A stretch of DNA of 27,634 bases from WFZT01 sp964571845 (GCA_964571845.1 CAZNDM010000104.1:1-27634); one strand, 5' to 3'; shown: positions 1 through 8,065, counted from the first letter of the stretch. Notes: generated from the letters alone by a model not told the origin. Numbers and translations: made by a program.

Positions 1-62
1 GGGAAGTAAACTTTTCAAATCTCTCATAAAGCAACGATGGAAAATTTCTTACAAACTCCTCC

Positions 63-75
63 CCCGTTTTACGGG
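63..75. repeat. Short GC hairpin next to repeat copy A
   Basis: CCCGT / ACGGG arms with a 3-nt loop, preceded by ACAAACTCCTCCC. The same ACAAACTCC lead-in and ACGGG arm motifs occur in the repeat block at 27430-27500, so this is probably a truncated member of the same palindrome family. Confidence 0.4.
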
Positions 76-89
76 AATTCTTTACAGCG

Positions 90-208
90 CCTCCCCCGCT
101 TTGCGGGGGGAGGATAAAGGAGGGGGCAAAAAGCAGATTTGGCAGGGGATAGCATGTAGGGCTTTTGTTGCCCTCCCCTTAATCCCCTCCCACTGCGTGG
201 GAGGGGAG
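90..208 (+). repeat. Two-hairpin palindromic repeat, copy A
   Basis: A GC-rich hairpin (90-112, arms CCTCCCCCGC / GCGGGGGGAGG) is followed by a conserved linker beginning GGATAAAGGAGGGGGCA, then a second hairpin (184-206, CCCCTCCCA / TGGGAGGGG). The reverse complement of 27499-27617 has the same hairpin-linker-hairpin order with a clearly similar linker, and a more degenerate copy lies at 21726-21838. It encodes nothing recognisable. It resembles REP/BIME or MITE-type non-autonomous palindromic elements; no transposase is in the window. Confidence 0.75.
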
Positions 209-216
209 GTAGTGGA

Positions 217-233
217 CTCCCACTTCGTGGGAG
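217..233. repeat. Additional CTCCCAC-TTC-GTGGGAG hairpin
   Basis: A perfect 7-bp-arm palindrome directly after repeat copy A. Its core (CCCAC-TTC-GTGGG) is identical to the core of the hairpin at 27500-27522, so the ends of these elements look modular or tandemly added. Confidence 0.6.
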
Positions 234-240
234 GGGAGGT

Positions 241-660
241 TAGAGGGGGACCCTCTCACCCCGATGGATGGGATGTTGTGGGTAAATTTCCGCAAGGGGA
301 AAGAGGTATTTTTGTGCAGAGCTGGAGGGGAAATCGGGTGTGTGACTTATGCAAGCTGAAGGGAATTGATATTTCTTTCATCGTTACTCGTTAGGAGATT
401 GCTCCACCGTTAATCCTCACGATACCGGTGAGTTGCACGGATAAAAGTCCAAAAATCTATCCAGACTTTATTAAGAAAATCTTCACTCCACTATCCAGAC
501 GGATTACAGGATCTCCCACTTTATAGCACAGATGAGCTATTGAGAATTAAGGTTGTCCGGTATGAAAATAACTCTCCATTTTTCTGGAATCCGGAGAGAG
601 GCGCTATTTCCCATGAATTTCTTACCAAATTCGTCAGTTTTGTTTTATACTAAAAGCTCA
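241..660. other. Intergenic region without a credible gene
   Basis: No convincing coding sequence, tRNA or other structured RNA is seen. It contains a small hairpin at 416-432 (CTCAC / GTGAG) and a 10-bp direct repeat CTATCCAGAC at 457-466 and 491-500. The stretch around 375-435 (ATCGT...AGGAGATTGCTCC...TCCTCACGAT) looks like a decayed palindromic intergenic repeat. Part of the region presumably carries the leader and promoter of the downstream operon. Confidence 0.4.
622..651 (+). promoter_or_regulatory. Possible promoter of the fsa-lpxK operon
   Basis: A -10-like TATACT (646-651) lies 18 nt after a weak -35-like TTACCA (622-627), 32 nt before the first start codon of the plus-strand gene run. 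A strong ribosome-binding site GGGAGGT (670-676) follows. The -10 is good, the -35 mediocre. Confidence 0.35.
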
Positions 661-683
661 AAATAAACAGGGAGGTAAAAGAA

Positions 684-1340
684 ATGAGACTTTTCATCGA
701 CACGGCAGATTTAAAAGAGATAAGGGAGATAGCGAGCTGGGGCATTGTTGAGGGTGCGACCACAAATCCAACGCTGATTTCACAGCAGGAAGGTCATCCA
801 CACGATATACTTAGAGAGATTTGCGAGATTGTTCAGGGACCTGTATCCGCTGAAGTTGTCTCACAGGACCACAAAGGTATGATAGAGGAGGCGAGGGAGC
901 TTGCGAAGATTCATGAGCACATCGTGATCAAAATTCCCTTTGGTATCGAGGGGCTAAAAGCAGTCAAAGCCCTTTCGAGCGAGGGGATTAAGACCAATGT
1001 TACACTGGTTTTCTCGCCATCACAGGCTTTGATGGCGGCAAGGGCAGGAGCCAATTTCATTTCACCATTTGTAGGCAGACTTGACGACATTTCCAACGAT
1101 GGAATGGAAATCGTTGCCCAGATCGTCGAAATATTCAACAATTATCCCGATATTGAAACTCAGGTGATAGTTGCATCGATCAGGCATCCAATGCATGTTG
1201 TGGAAGCAGCGCTCATAGGTGCTCCCATTGCCACCATACCGCCCAAGGTGTTCAGACAGATGGTCAAGCATCCGCTCACCGATATTGGTATTGAAAGGTT
1301 CCTTAAAGACTGGGAAAAAGTAAAGGACCGCTTGAAATAG
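684..1340 (+). CDS. fsa: Transaldolase / fructose-6-phosphate aldolase family (TalC/FSA type)
   Basis: Class I aldolase of the small transaldolase family, acting in the cytoplasm either in the non-oxidative pentose phosphate pathway (sedoheptulose-7-P + glyceraldehyde-3-P) or as a fructose-6-phosphate aldolase. The 218 aa length is typical of this short family. The N-terminal FIDTAD motif (Asp6), TTNPT (27-31), the Schiff-base lysine Lys83 in VIKIP, NVTLVFS (105-111) and the C-terminal ASIRHP (164-169) all fit the TIM-barrel active site. The start is supported by GGGAGGT 8 nt upstream. It is the first gene of the plus-strand run, and its stop is 9 nt before htrA. Sequence alone does not decide between transaldolase and FSA activity; the lack of another transaldolase here leaves this open. 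Confidence 0.93.
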   Translation: MRLFIDTADLKEIREIASWGIVEGATTNPTLISQQEGHPHDILREICEIVQGPVSAEVVSQDHKGMIEEARELAKIHEHIVIKIPFGIEGLKAVKALSSEGIKTNVTLVFSPSQALMAARAGANFISPFVGRLDDISNDGMEIVAQIVEIFNNYPDIETQVIVASIRHPMHVVEAALIGAPIATIPPKVFRQMVKHPLTDIGIERFLKDWEKVKDRLK

Positions 1341-1349
1341 GAGGTTTTC

Positions 1350-2717
1350 ATGTCCGTTAGGAGACTGGGGACCGTTTTGGTTCTTTTAGCCGGTATTCTT
1401 TTTTCGGGGACGATAGAGGATTCCCGTAGGAACGCAATAGTAAAAGCAGCAGAGAGGGTGGGACCATCAGTCGTCTCAATTTCAGTCCTTTCCCATAGAG
1501 TTGTTGCAAGAAGTCCATTTTTTGATTTCTGGGGTGAGTTCTGGAGGGACTTTTTCCCTCCAGAGTACTTCAGAGAGGAAGTTCAGTCCCTTGGCTCAGG
1601 CGTGATTTTTAACCGTAAGGGTTACATTCTAACCAATCAGCATGTGGTCGAGAATGCGGAGATCATCAAGGTAACCCTTCCAGATGGCAGAACCTTTGAT
1701 GGCAGGCTCGTTGGTGCCAGTGAAAAGCTCGACATTGCAGTTGTGAAGATTGATGCGGACGATCTCCCGGCTGCTCCCATCGGAAATTCAGACACTCTTT
1801 TCATAGGAGAATGGGCAATTGCAATTGGAAATCCTCTCGGATTCTTACTTGAAGATCTCCAGCCCACGGTCACTGTCGGGGTTATCTCTGCTGTGCATAG
1901 AACGATTAAGGAGAAGGAGGGGAACAGGCTGTACAGGGACATGATCCAGACAGATGCGGCGATTAACCCCGGAAATTCTGGCGGTCCACTCGTGAACAGC
2001 CTTGGAGAGGTGATCGGGATCAACACATTCATATTCTCCAAATCAGGCGGCTCCGAGGGCATGGGATTTGCAATTCCCATCAACACAGCCATGAAGGTGG
2101 CAAAAGAACTGATCAAATACGGAAAAGTCAGGGAAGGCTACATCGGCGTTTATGTTCAGAACCTTACGCCTGACCTGAAGAAGGCACTCGGATACAGAAA
2201 AATCTACGGTGTCCTCGTCGCTTCCATTGATCCAGAAAGCCCCGTGCACTCCAGTTTGAAGGAAAGTGACATAATCGAGGAGATCAATGGGCGTTTGATT
2301 TACAATACAGGGGACTGGGAGGATTTCACCTATGCCCTTGTGCCGGGAGACACACTTAAAATGAAAGTTTTCAGAAAGGGCAGGGAATTTAATATCAAGG
2401 TGGTTGCGAGGGAGATAAAAGAGCGGGGCGAGTTTGTTAAAGAATTTGGGGTTACGGTTGCAAGAGTCAAGCCGTATTATATCCACAAATTTAATCTAAC
2501 AACGAGTGAGGGGCTAATTGTTTTGAATGTAAAGGAGGGATCTGTTGCAGATAGAATAGGTCTTAGAAGAGGGGATGTGATTCTCTCGATAAACGGTGTG
2601 AAAATAGAATCTCCCGGGGACATCAAGAAAGGACTGAGAAGAGCGAGGAGGAAAGGGTTTTTGCATATAGTGATAAACAGGCAGGGTAGCATTTATCAGG
2701 CTACCATCGGGTTTTAG
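1350..2717 (+). CDS. HtrA/DegP-like periplasmic serine protease with two PDZ domains
   Basis: Envelope quality-control protease that degrades or refolds misfolded periplasmic proteins. The 455 aa include an N-terminal signal or anchor helix (about 6-20), a trypsin-like domain with the complete catalytic triad His98 (TNQHVV), Asp129 (LDIAVV) and Ser210 (NPGNSGGPLV), and two PDZ domains (about 262-352 and 362-453). A DegP-like loop rich in aromatic residues (FFDFWGEFW, 57-65) lies between the first strand and the catalytic core. GAGG (1341-1344) precedes the ATG. Gene order fsa-htrA-MCE with 2-9 nt gaps suggests co-transcription. Whether it is DegP, DegQ or DegS-like is not decidable; two PDZ domains favour DegP/DegQ. 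Confidence 0.93.
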   Translation: MSVRRLGTVLVLLAGILFSGTIEDSRRNAIVKAAERVGPSVVSISVLSHRVVARSPFFDFWGEFWRDFFPPEYFREEVQSLGSGVIFNRKGYILTNQHVVENAEIIKVTLPDGRTFDGRLVGASEKLDIAVVKIDADDLPAAPIGNSDTLFIGEWAIAIGNPLGFLLEDLQPTVTVGVISAVHRTIKEKEGNRLYRDMIQTDAAINPGNSGGPLVNSLGEVIGINTFIFSKSGGSEGMGFAIPINTAMKVAKELIKYGKVREGYIGVYVQNLTPDLKKALGYRKIYGVLVASIDPESPVHSSLKESDIIEEINGRLIYNTGDWEDFTYALVPGDTLKMKVFRKGREFNIKVVAREIKERGEFVKEFGVTVARVKPYYIHKFNLTTSEGLIVLNVKEGSVADRIGLRRGDVILSINGVKIESPGDIKKGLRRARRKGFLHIVINRQGSIYQATIGF

Positions 2718-2719
2718 AC

Positions 2720-3550
2720 ATGGATGATAAAAGTATCAAGATAAAAGTCGGGTTTATGGTTATTGCGGGGCTGGTCGTCCTCGTTCTGGGCTACTACTGG
2801 CTCAGAAATTATCAGCTCAGGAAAGAGTATCATTATTACAGGGTGAAATTCAAAAAAATCGGATGGGTCAACAAAGGGGACCTCGTTACAGTCATGGGGG
2901 TGCCCAAGGGGAGGATCGAGGATATCCAGCTTTATGGCGATAGTGTAATCATTGTTGCAAAGCTTGAAGATGTTCAGTTGAGAGAAGGTGCGACAGCTAC
3001 GCTTGTGAGTCTGGGAATTATTGGGCAGATGAGACTTTCTTTTACGCTTGGAAACGGTCCTCCTCTTCCCGATTATACGACAATTGAAGGGCAGACGCAG
3101 AAAGACATGGGGGAGGTGATCTCTGAAATGGGGTATCTTCTTGCGTCTTCTGACTCCCTGATCACCTACGGTATCAAGCTGATGAACCAGACTTCAGAGG
3201 TTTTGAAAGTCGCGTCACAGAAGGTGATTTCCTCGTCAGAGAAGCTTGACAGCCTGGTTGTTACGCTCACACTCCTGATGCAGGATCTGAGAATAACGGT
3301 AAGAGATCTGGCTCCACAGATCAAGAAAACGATAGCAGGGGCTGACACGACATCGAAAAAACTTAACAGGCTGATTTCGGATCTCGACTCCCTCACCCTT
3401 GTTCTCCTTTCCGGCAAGGGAACTGTGGGTAAGATGGTTGAGAACGATTCGCTTTATAGAGAGATTGATTCAACCTTGAGGAGTTTGAGGGAGCTAATTG
3501 AGGACATCAAGAAGCACCCGCACAGGTATGTCCAGATCAAAATCTTCTAA
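2720..3550 (+). CDS. MCE/MlaD-family membrane-anchored lipid-transport protein
   Basis: Predicted periplasmic substrate-binding component of an MCE-type phospholipid transport system. A single N-terminal membrane helix (about 9-27) is followed by an MCE domain (about 37-113) with the characteristic pattern VKFKKIGWVNKGDLVTVMGV and a small buried-core strand set ending in SFTLGNG. A long helical, Ser/Thr/Leu-rich C-terminal region (about 128-275) is likely coiled coil, as in other MlaD-like proteins. It starts 2 nt after the htrA stop with no good ribosome-binding site, suggesting translational coupling. No permease (MlaE) or ATPase (MlaF) lies beside it, so its partners must be encoded elsewhere. 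Confidence 0.85.
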   Translation: MDDKSIKIKVGFMVIAGLVVLVLGYYWLRNYQLRKEYHYYRVKFKKIGWVNKGDLVTVMGVPKGRIEDIQLYGDSVIIVAKLEDVQLREGATATLVSLGIIGQMRLSFTLGNGPPLPDYTTIEGQTQKDMGEVISEMGYLLASSDSLITYGIKLMNQTSEVLKVASQKVISSSEKLDSLVVTLTLLMQDLRITVRDLAPQIKKTIAGADTTSKKLNRLISDLDSLTLVLLSGKGTVGKMVENDSLYREIDSTLRSLRELIEDIKKHPHRYVQIKIF

Positions 3551-4883
3551 AAAGACAAAATTTGTCTGCAATGTCTGCGGATATGAGAGTCCACGATGGA
3601 TGGGCAGGTGTCCGTCCTGTGGGGAGTGGAATACATTTGTGGAGGTGATAGAAAGCTCCAGAAAGGGGTGGATAGTGGAGCCCGGTGAGGCTCGCCCTGT
3701 CAAACTTCAGGATGTAATGGAAATAAAGCGCCAGAGAATACCTGTGGGAATTGGTGAAGTTGACAGGGTCCTGGGTGGTGGTATCGTTCCCGGTTCCTTA
3801 ATCCTCATTGGAGGTGATCCGGGCATCGGGAAGTCCACACTGCTCCTGCAAATCGCAGGAAGCCTTGCATCGAGAGGAGTTAAAGTCCTTTATGTTACGG
3901 CAGAGGAATCACTTGAACAGGTAGGGGAAAGGGCAAAGAGGCTTGGTATTCAGGGAGAAAACATTTATGTCCTGGCTGAATCTGAAGTCAGGACAGTTAT
4001 ATCTCATGTGGAACAGATCTCCCCGGAGGTACTTTTTATTGACTCCATTCAGACGGTTTATCATCCGGAGTTAACATCAGCCCCCGGTTCAGTTTCTCAG
4101 GTGAGAGAGTGTGCGGGTGAGTTTATGAGACTTGCAAAATCAAGGAGAATTGCGACATTTCTCGTTGGTCATGTAACCAAGGACGGTTCACTTGCAGGTC
4201 CAAGAACCCTTGAGCACATGGTGGATACTGTGATTTATCTCGAAGGAGAGAGGCAGCTCGGTCTGAGAATTCTGAGAAGCGTAAAGAACCGTTATGGTTC
4301 CACCAATGAGATCGGTGTTTTTGAGATGGAGGATAGAGGACTTGTAGAGGTGACGAATCCGAGCTCGCATTTTTTGGGTGACAGTAGTGAGAGCAGAATC
4401 GGTGTGGCTGTGATTTCACTCCTTGAGGGGATAAGACCGATACTGATAGAGGTGCAGGCGCTCGTTGCACCCACTGCATACGGAATGCCACAGCGAAATA
4501 CAACGGGATTTGATCCCCGGAGACTCTCCATGATTCTTGCTGTTCTTGAAATAATAACTGGATACTCCTTGAGAAATTCTGATATTTTTGTTAACATAAC
4601 AGGAGGGATCAGAGTAACAGAGAGTGGTGGAGACCTTGGAGTGGCAATGGCAATAATTTCATCCTTCCGTCGCATTCCATTGCCACCCAGATCAATTTTT
4701 ATTGGAGAACTGGGTTTGGGAGGTGAGATCAGGGTAGTTAAAGGGATCCAGAAAAGACTGAGTGAAGCCAGCAGGCTTGGTTTTGAAACTGCTTACATTC
4801 CTCATACCTCTGTGGAAACGCGAGATATTAAAGTTGTTAAAGTTAAAAATATAGAGGAGGCGATTCAATCATGCGTTGGTTAA
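3528..4883 (+). CDS. radA: DNA repair protein RadA (Sms)
   Basis: RecA-like ATPase and branch-migration helicase acting in recombinational repair. From the ATG at 3528 the 451 aa protein has the diagnostic N-terminal C4 zinc finger (Cys14, Cys17, Cys28, Cys31), a Walker A GGDPGIGKST near residue 95-104, the RadA-specific KNRYGS motif (253-258) and a C-terminal Lon-protease-like domain. A TTG at 3498 would add ten residues and has a GAGGGAG-like site upstream, but the zinc finger normally begins about 10-15 residues from the N terminus, favouring 3528. The gene overlaps the MCE gene by 23 bp and the following PIN-TRAM gene by 13 bp. Confidence 0.95.
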   Translation: MSRSKSSKKTKFVCNVCGYESPRWMGRCPSCGEWNTFVEVIESSRKGWIVEPGEARPVKLQDVMEIKRQRIPVGIGEVDRVLGGGIVPGSLILIGGDPGIGKSTLLLQIAGSLASRGVKVLYVTAEESLEQVGERAKRLGIQGENIYVLAESEVRTVISHVEQISPEVLFIDSIQTVYHPELTSAPGSVSQVRECAGEFMRLAKSRRIATFLVGHVTKDGSLAGPRTLEHMVDTVIYLEGERQLGLRILRSVKNRYGSTNEIGVFEMEDRGLVEVTNPSSHFLGDSSESRIGVAVISLLEGIRPILIEVQALVAPTAYGMPQRNTTGFDPRRLSMILAVLEIITGYSLRNSDIFVNITGGIRVTESGGDLGVAMAIISSFRRIPLPPRSIFIGELGLGGEIRVVKGIQKRLSEASRLGFETAYIPHTSVETRDIKVVKVKNIEEAIQSCVG

Positions 4884-5908
4884 CGACAATAAGAATTTTG
4901 TTCTTTTTCATTTTTACTTTTGTCGTGTCTGAAATCATTATCAGGCTCGGTTATGGTATTGCCATTGGTGTGGCTGGCGGTGTTATCACTGCAATTGCCC
5001 TTCTCGGGCTGGAATACTTTATTGTTAGGAAAAGGTCAAGGGATGTCCTTGCCCTGTTTACAGGTATTACAGTGGCACTCATTACAGCCAATCTCCTGGC
5101 TTTCTTTATCACCAAGGCTGATATACTTGCAAGTGTTAAACCCTATGTGTACATCCTTTTGAATATTCTCATCCTTTATCTATTTGGTAGTTTTGCATAC
5201 CACAAGAGGGATGAGCTTAAATTTCTCGATGTTTTTTATCACAAAAAGGGCTACACAAGGGGCAGGGTGCCCCCAAAGATTGTTGATACCAGTGTGATCA
5301 TTGACGGAAGAATACTTGGCATTGCCAAGACCGGTTTCCTTGAGGGCGAGGTAATAGTGCCCAAGTTCGTACTCAGGGAGCTTCAAAGAATTGCTGATGC
5401 CAAAGATCATGCCAAGCGAACAAAAGGGCGTAGAGGACTGGATGTCCTTAAAGAACTCCAGCAGTTGCCGGATTTCCATCTGATAATTTCTTCAGAGGAT
5501 GTGCCAAGAGTAAAAGAGGTTGATCACAAGCTTATAGAACTGGCAAAGAGAAAGAAGGCAAAAATCCTGACCATTGATTACAATCTGAAAAAACTTGCTG
5601 ACATTCAGGGAGTAAAGGTGCTCAACATAAACGAGTTGTCCAAAGAGCTGAAGCCGATACTCGTTCCAGGAGATATTATCCATGTTAAGGTATTAAAACA
5701 GGGTAAGGAAGAGGACCAGGGTATAGGGTATCTCGAGGATGGGACGATGGTTGTTGTAGAGAATGGAGTTGATTACATAGGTGAGGAGCTCGAATGTTCT
5801 GTGATTTCGGTGCTACAGACGGATGCGGGGAGGATGATATTTGCCAAACCCAGAAAGGTTTTACAGAAGGCGAGAAATGAGCACCATCATCAGGATCATA
5901 ACAGATAA
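4871..5908 (+). CDS. PIN-TRAM domain integral membrane protein (YacL-like)
   Basis: Membrane-anchored PIN-fold putative ribonuclease. The 345 aa have about four N-terminal membrane helices (5-24, 29-51, 60-80, 90-108), then a PIN domain (about 136-256) with acidic residues Asp139 (VDTSVIIDGR), Glu170, Asp218 and Asp236 in the positions expected for metal binding, then a C-terminal TRAM domain (about 262-328), likely nucleic-acid binding. The tail ends in a His-rich NEHHHQDH. The GAGGAGG site (4855-4861) supports the start. In Firmicutes yacL lies close to radA (with disA between); here the pair is directly adjacent and disA is absent. The substrate of this family is not established. Confidence 0.88.
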   Translation: MRWLTTIRILFFFIFTFVVSEIIIRLGYGIAIGVAGGVITAIALLGLEYFIVRKRSRDVLALFTGITVALITANLLAFFITKADILASVKPYVYILLNILILYLFGSFAYHKRDELKFLDVFYHKKGYTRGRVPPKIVDTSVIIDGRILGIAKTGFLEGEVIVPKFVLRELQRIADAKDHAKRTKGRRGLDVLKELQQLPDFHLIISSEDVPRVKEVDHKLIELAKRKKAKILTIDYNLKKLADIQGVKVLNINELSKELKPILVPGDIIHVKVLKQGKEEDQGIGYLEDGTMVVVENGVDYIGEELECSVISVLQTDAGRMIFAKPRKVLQKARNEHHHQDHNR

Positions 5909-6716
5909 TTATGTGTTTGGTGGGGATTTTCGTGCGGAGCATGGATTCTCCGCACTGGTTGAGGATGATGGGAGAAGGATAATCTTTGATTTTGGGAAAA
6001 CGGGTGAGGTATTCAGGCATAATTTTCAGCTTACAGGGGTGGAAGCAGAGAGTATAGAGGCGGGGGTAATAAGTCACGGGCATTATGATCATACGGGCGG
6101 AGTGGCGGAGCTTTTAAAGCTCCGCCACTCCGCCCTTAAAATATTCGCCCATCCTGAAATCTTCTCCAACAGATTCGCTGTTGACCCCGGAGGTAACAGG
6201 AGATACATCGGTATATACTGGTCAAAACAGTATCTTGAGGGCCTGGGTGCCCGGTTTCAGTTTATCACAAATCCCACAAGGATAACGCCCAATGTCTGGG
6301 TATCAGGACCAATTCCCCGGGATCTGGGGTTTGAAGGGAGGTCCCCGAGGTTTAAAAAACTGGAAAATGGCTCACTTGTCGAAGATACTATTCCTGACGA
6401 TCAGGCACTCTATGTCATAACTGAAGAAGGACTTGTGGTAATAGTGGGATGCTGTCATGCAGGACTTTTGAACACGGTCGATTATGCAGTAAAACTTACA
6501 GGCGTTGAAAGGATAAGGCTTGTCATAGGTGGTACCCATCTTGCAGGATACGATCTTTCCAGTTTGAAGAAGCTTTTTGATGAGCTTGAGAAGTTTTCCA
6601 TTGAAGAATTCAGGCTCTCGCACTGTACCGGTCTCATACCTTTTGCCGAGCTGTACAGAAAGTTTCCCGGTAGAGTCAAGCCTACAAGGGCTGGAGATGT
6701 GATAAAAATTGGCTGA
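5877..6716 (+). CDS. Metallo-beta-lactamase-fold hydrolase (COG1237-like)
   Basis: Cytoplasmic MBL-fold metal-dependent hydrolase of the group annotated as MBL hydrolase or dihydropterin-aminobenzene phosphate synthase-like. From the ATG at 5877 it is 279 aa. The metal-binding SHGHYDH (66-72) is intact; the family-typical VGCCHAGLLNT (190-200), GGTHLAG (218-224) and LSHCTG (248-252) follow. The start is chosen because AAGG lies just upstream and earlier in-frame codons are TTG only. It overlaps the PIN-TRAM gene by 32 bp and pyrD by 8 bp. A perfect 41-bp palindrome at 6095-6135 lies inside the gene (residues 73-86) and keeps the frame open. Substrate unknown. Confidence 0.85.
   Translation: MSTIIRIITDNYVFGGDFRAEHGFSALVEDDGRRIIFDFGKTGEVFRHNFQLTGVEAESIEAGVISHGHYDHTGGVAELLKLRHSALKIFAHPEIFSNRFAVDPGGNRRYIGIYWSKQYLEGLGARFQFITNPTRITPNVWVSGPIPRDLGFEGRSPRFKKLENGSLVEDTIPDDQALYVITEEGLVVIVGCCHAGLLNTVDYAVKLTGVERIRLVIGGTHLAGYDLSSLKKLFDELEKFSIEEFRLSHCTGLIPFAELYRKFPGRVKPTRAGDVIKIG
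6095..6135. repeat. Perfect 41-bp palindrome within the MBL gene
   Basis: Two 20-nt arms (6095-6114 and 6116-6135) are exact reverse complements around a single T at 6115; the left arm begins GGGCGGAGTGGCGGAG. It is far longer than expected by chance and is translated in frame as residues 73-86, just after the metal-binding motif. It lacks the CCTCCC core of the intergenic repeats, so it appears unrelated to them. Confidence 0.95.
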
Positions 6717-7617
6717 CCTGTCAGTTGAAATCGCCGGCATAAGATTCAGAAATCCTATTTTTGTCGCATCAGGTACATTTGGATACGGTCTTGAGCTTAT
6801 TGATTCTGTTCAGGTAGAAAACATCGGAGCTATTGTAACCAAAGGCCTGACCATAAATCCGAAGGTTGGTAATCCTCCTCCCCGGCTGGTGGAGACACCG
6901 TGCGGACTTATCAACTCCATTGGTCTTGAAAACATTGGCATTAGAGATTTTGTAAAAGACAAGCTTCCCCGTCTCAAAGAGCTCGGTGTCCATGTGGTTG
7001 TGAATATCTCAGGTGACAGTGAAAGAGATTACTTTGACGCAGTGGAGATTGCTGATGATGCTGAAGGTATCGATGCGATTGAGCTCAATGTCTCGTGTCC
7101 CAATGTAGAAAAAGGAGGTATGGAGTTTGGCAGAAATCCTCTCATGCTTGAAAAACTTGTCGAAGGGGTTAGGAGGAGGACAAAAAAGCCGCTCTGGGTC
7201 AAGATAACCCCGAATTTTGTGGACATAGTTGAGGAGGCGAAAGCCGCTGTCAACGGAGGAGCCGATGTTATAAGTGCCATAAATACACTTCTCGGCATGC
7301 ATGTTGACATCCACAATAAGAGTTTTACGATTCCAAGAAAATTTGGGGGACTTTCAGGACCTGCCATAAGACCTTTTGCTCTCTATGTGGTCTGGCAGCT
7401 CGTCAAATCTGTTGATGTCCCGGTTGTAGGCATAGGTGGAATTGATTCTGTTGATGCCGCCATTCAGTTTCTCATGGTTGGAGCTCGTGCCGTACAGATT
7501 GGGACGGCGAATTTTATAGATCCCGGCATTTCTGTTAAAATCGCATCAGAACTTGGAGAATACCTTGACAGACATGGCTACAGATCCGTTGAAAACATCA
7601 TTGGAATTCTGCATTGA
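6709..7617 (+). CDS. pyrD: Dihydroorotate dehydrogenase, class 1 catalytic subunit (PyrD)
   Basis: FMN enzyme oxidising dihydroorotate to orotate in pyrimidine synthesis. The 302 aa TIM-barrel protein shows NPIFVASGTFGYG (15-27), TKG with Lys45, LNVSCPN with the catalytic Cys130 typical of class 1 enzymes, KITPN (165-169), INT (191-193), GGLSGPAIRP (213-222) and the FMN phosphate site GIGGI / GARAVQIGT. The likely start is a TTG at 6709, overlapping the upstream stop, with GGAGAT about 11 nt upstream; no ATG is available before the conserved core. Cys at the active site and length suggest type 1B, which normally pairs with PyrK; no pyrK is in the window. Confidence 0.94.
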   Translation: MADLSVEIAGIRFRNPIFVASGTFGYGLELIDSVQVENIGAIVTKGLTINPKVGNPPPRLVETPCGLINSIGLENIGIRDFVKDKLPRLKELGVHVVVNISGDSERDYFDAVEIADDAEGIDAIELNVSCPNVEKGGMEFGRNPLMLEKLVEGVRRRTKKPLWVKITPNFVDIVEEAKAAVNGGADVISAINTLLGMHVDIHNKSFTIPRKFGGLSGPAIRPFALYVVWQLVKSVDVPVVGIGGIDSVDAAIQFLMVGARAVQIGTANFIDPGISVKIASELGEYLDRHGYRSVENIIGILH

Positions 7618-7624
7618 ACGGGGA

Positions 7625-7651
7625 TTGATGGCTTCGCTTGTGTCCTATAAA
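7625..7651 (+). promoter_or_regulatory. Possible internal promoter before the fmdB-like gene
   Basis: TTGATG (7625-7630) and TATAAA (7646-7651) with a 15-nt spacer sit in the only sizeable gap (62 bp) of the plus-strand gene run. The spacer is short, so this is tentative. Confidence 0.3.
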
Positions 7652-7679
7652 TTAAAACAAACATCACAGGAGGTTGGAG

Positions 7680-8054
7680 ATGCCGATCTACGAATATGTG
7701 TGTCTTGATTGTGGTCGTAAATTCAGTCTTTTCAAGTTGAATATTGTGGAGAAGGAAGAGGATAAATGCCCGCATTGCGGTAGCACCAACATAAGGAAGC
7801 TCGTTTCGCGGGTGAGGTTTCTCATGTCAGAGGAGGAGAAGCTTGAGAGACTTGCTGATCCTTCAAACTGGGGTGGCCTGGATGAGAACGATCCCAAGTC
7901 AATAGCAAGATTTATGAGAAAAATGGGCAATGAGCTTGGCGAAGACCTTGGACCCGAGTTTGAGGAGGTGGTAGATCGTCTTGAGGCTGGTGAATCCCTT
8001 GAGGAAGTTGAAAAGAGTATGGAAGGCTCAACCGATGAGTCTTCGGAGGAATAG
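7680..8054 (+). CDS. FmdB-family zinc ribbon protein
   Basis: A small putative regulatory zinc-ribbon protein. The 124 aa open with MPIYEYVC, the hallmark FmdB start, with a zinc ribbon Cys8-x2-Cys11 and Cys30-x2-Cys33 (CPHCGS). The rest is acidic and helical and ends in a Glu/Ser-rich tail. The ATG at 7680 is chosen over a TTG 6 nt earlier because AGGAGGT (7668-7674) is correctly spaced and the family begins at MPIYEY. The C-terminal half is longer than the minimal 70-80 aa family members. The role of this family is not firmly known. Confidence 0.85.
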   Translation: MPIYEYVCLDCGRKFSLFKLNIVEKEEDKCPHCGSTNIRKLVSRVRFLMSEEEKLERLADPSNWGGLDENDPKSIARFMRKMGNELGEDLGPEFEEVVDRLEAGESLEEVEKSMEGSTDESSEE

Positions 8055-8065
8055 AGGATTGCCTG

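Noticed and set aside
90..233. Possible CRISPR array because of repeated C/G-rich units
   Set aside because: Units are palindromic hairpins with irregular spacing and no regular spacers; no cas gene is present.
101..394. A 97-codon open frame on the plus strand
   Set aside because: It is made of the GC-rich hairpins of repeat copy A and following non-coding sequence, has low-complexity Gly-rich composition, no ribosome-binding site and no recognisable family.
3498..3527. TTG start for radA at 3498
   Set aside because: It adds a basic extension ahead of the zinc finger not typical of RadA; the ATG at 3528 gives the usual N terminus, although the TTG has a purine-rich site upstream.
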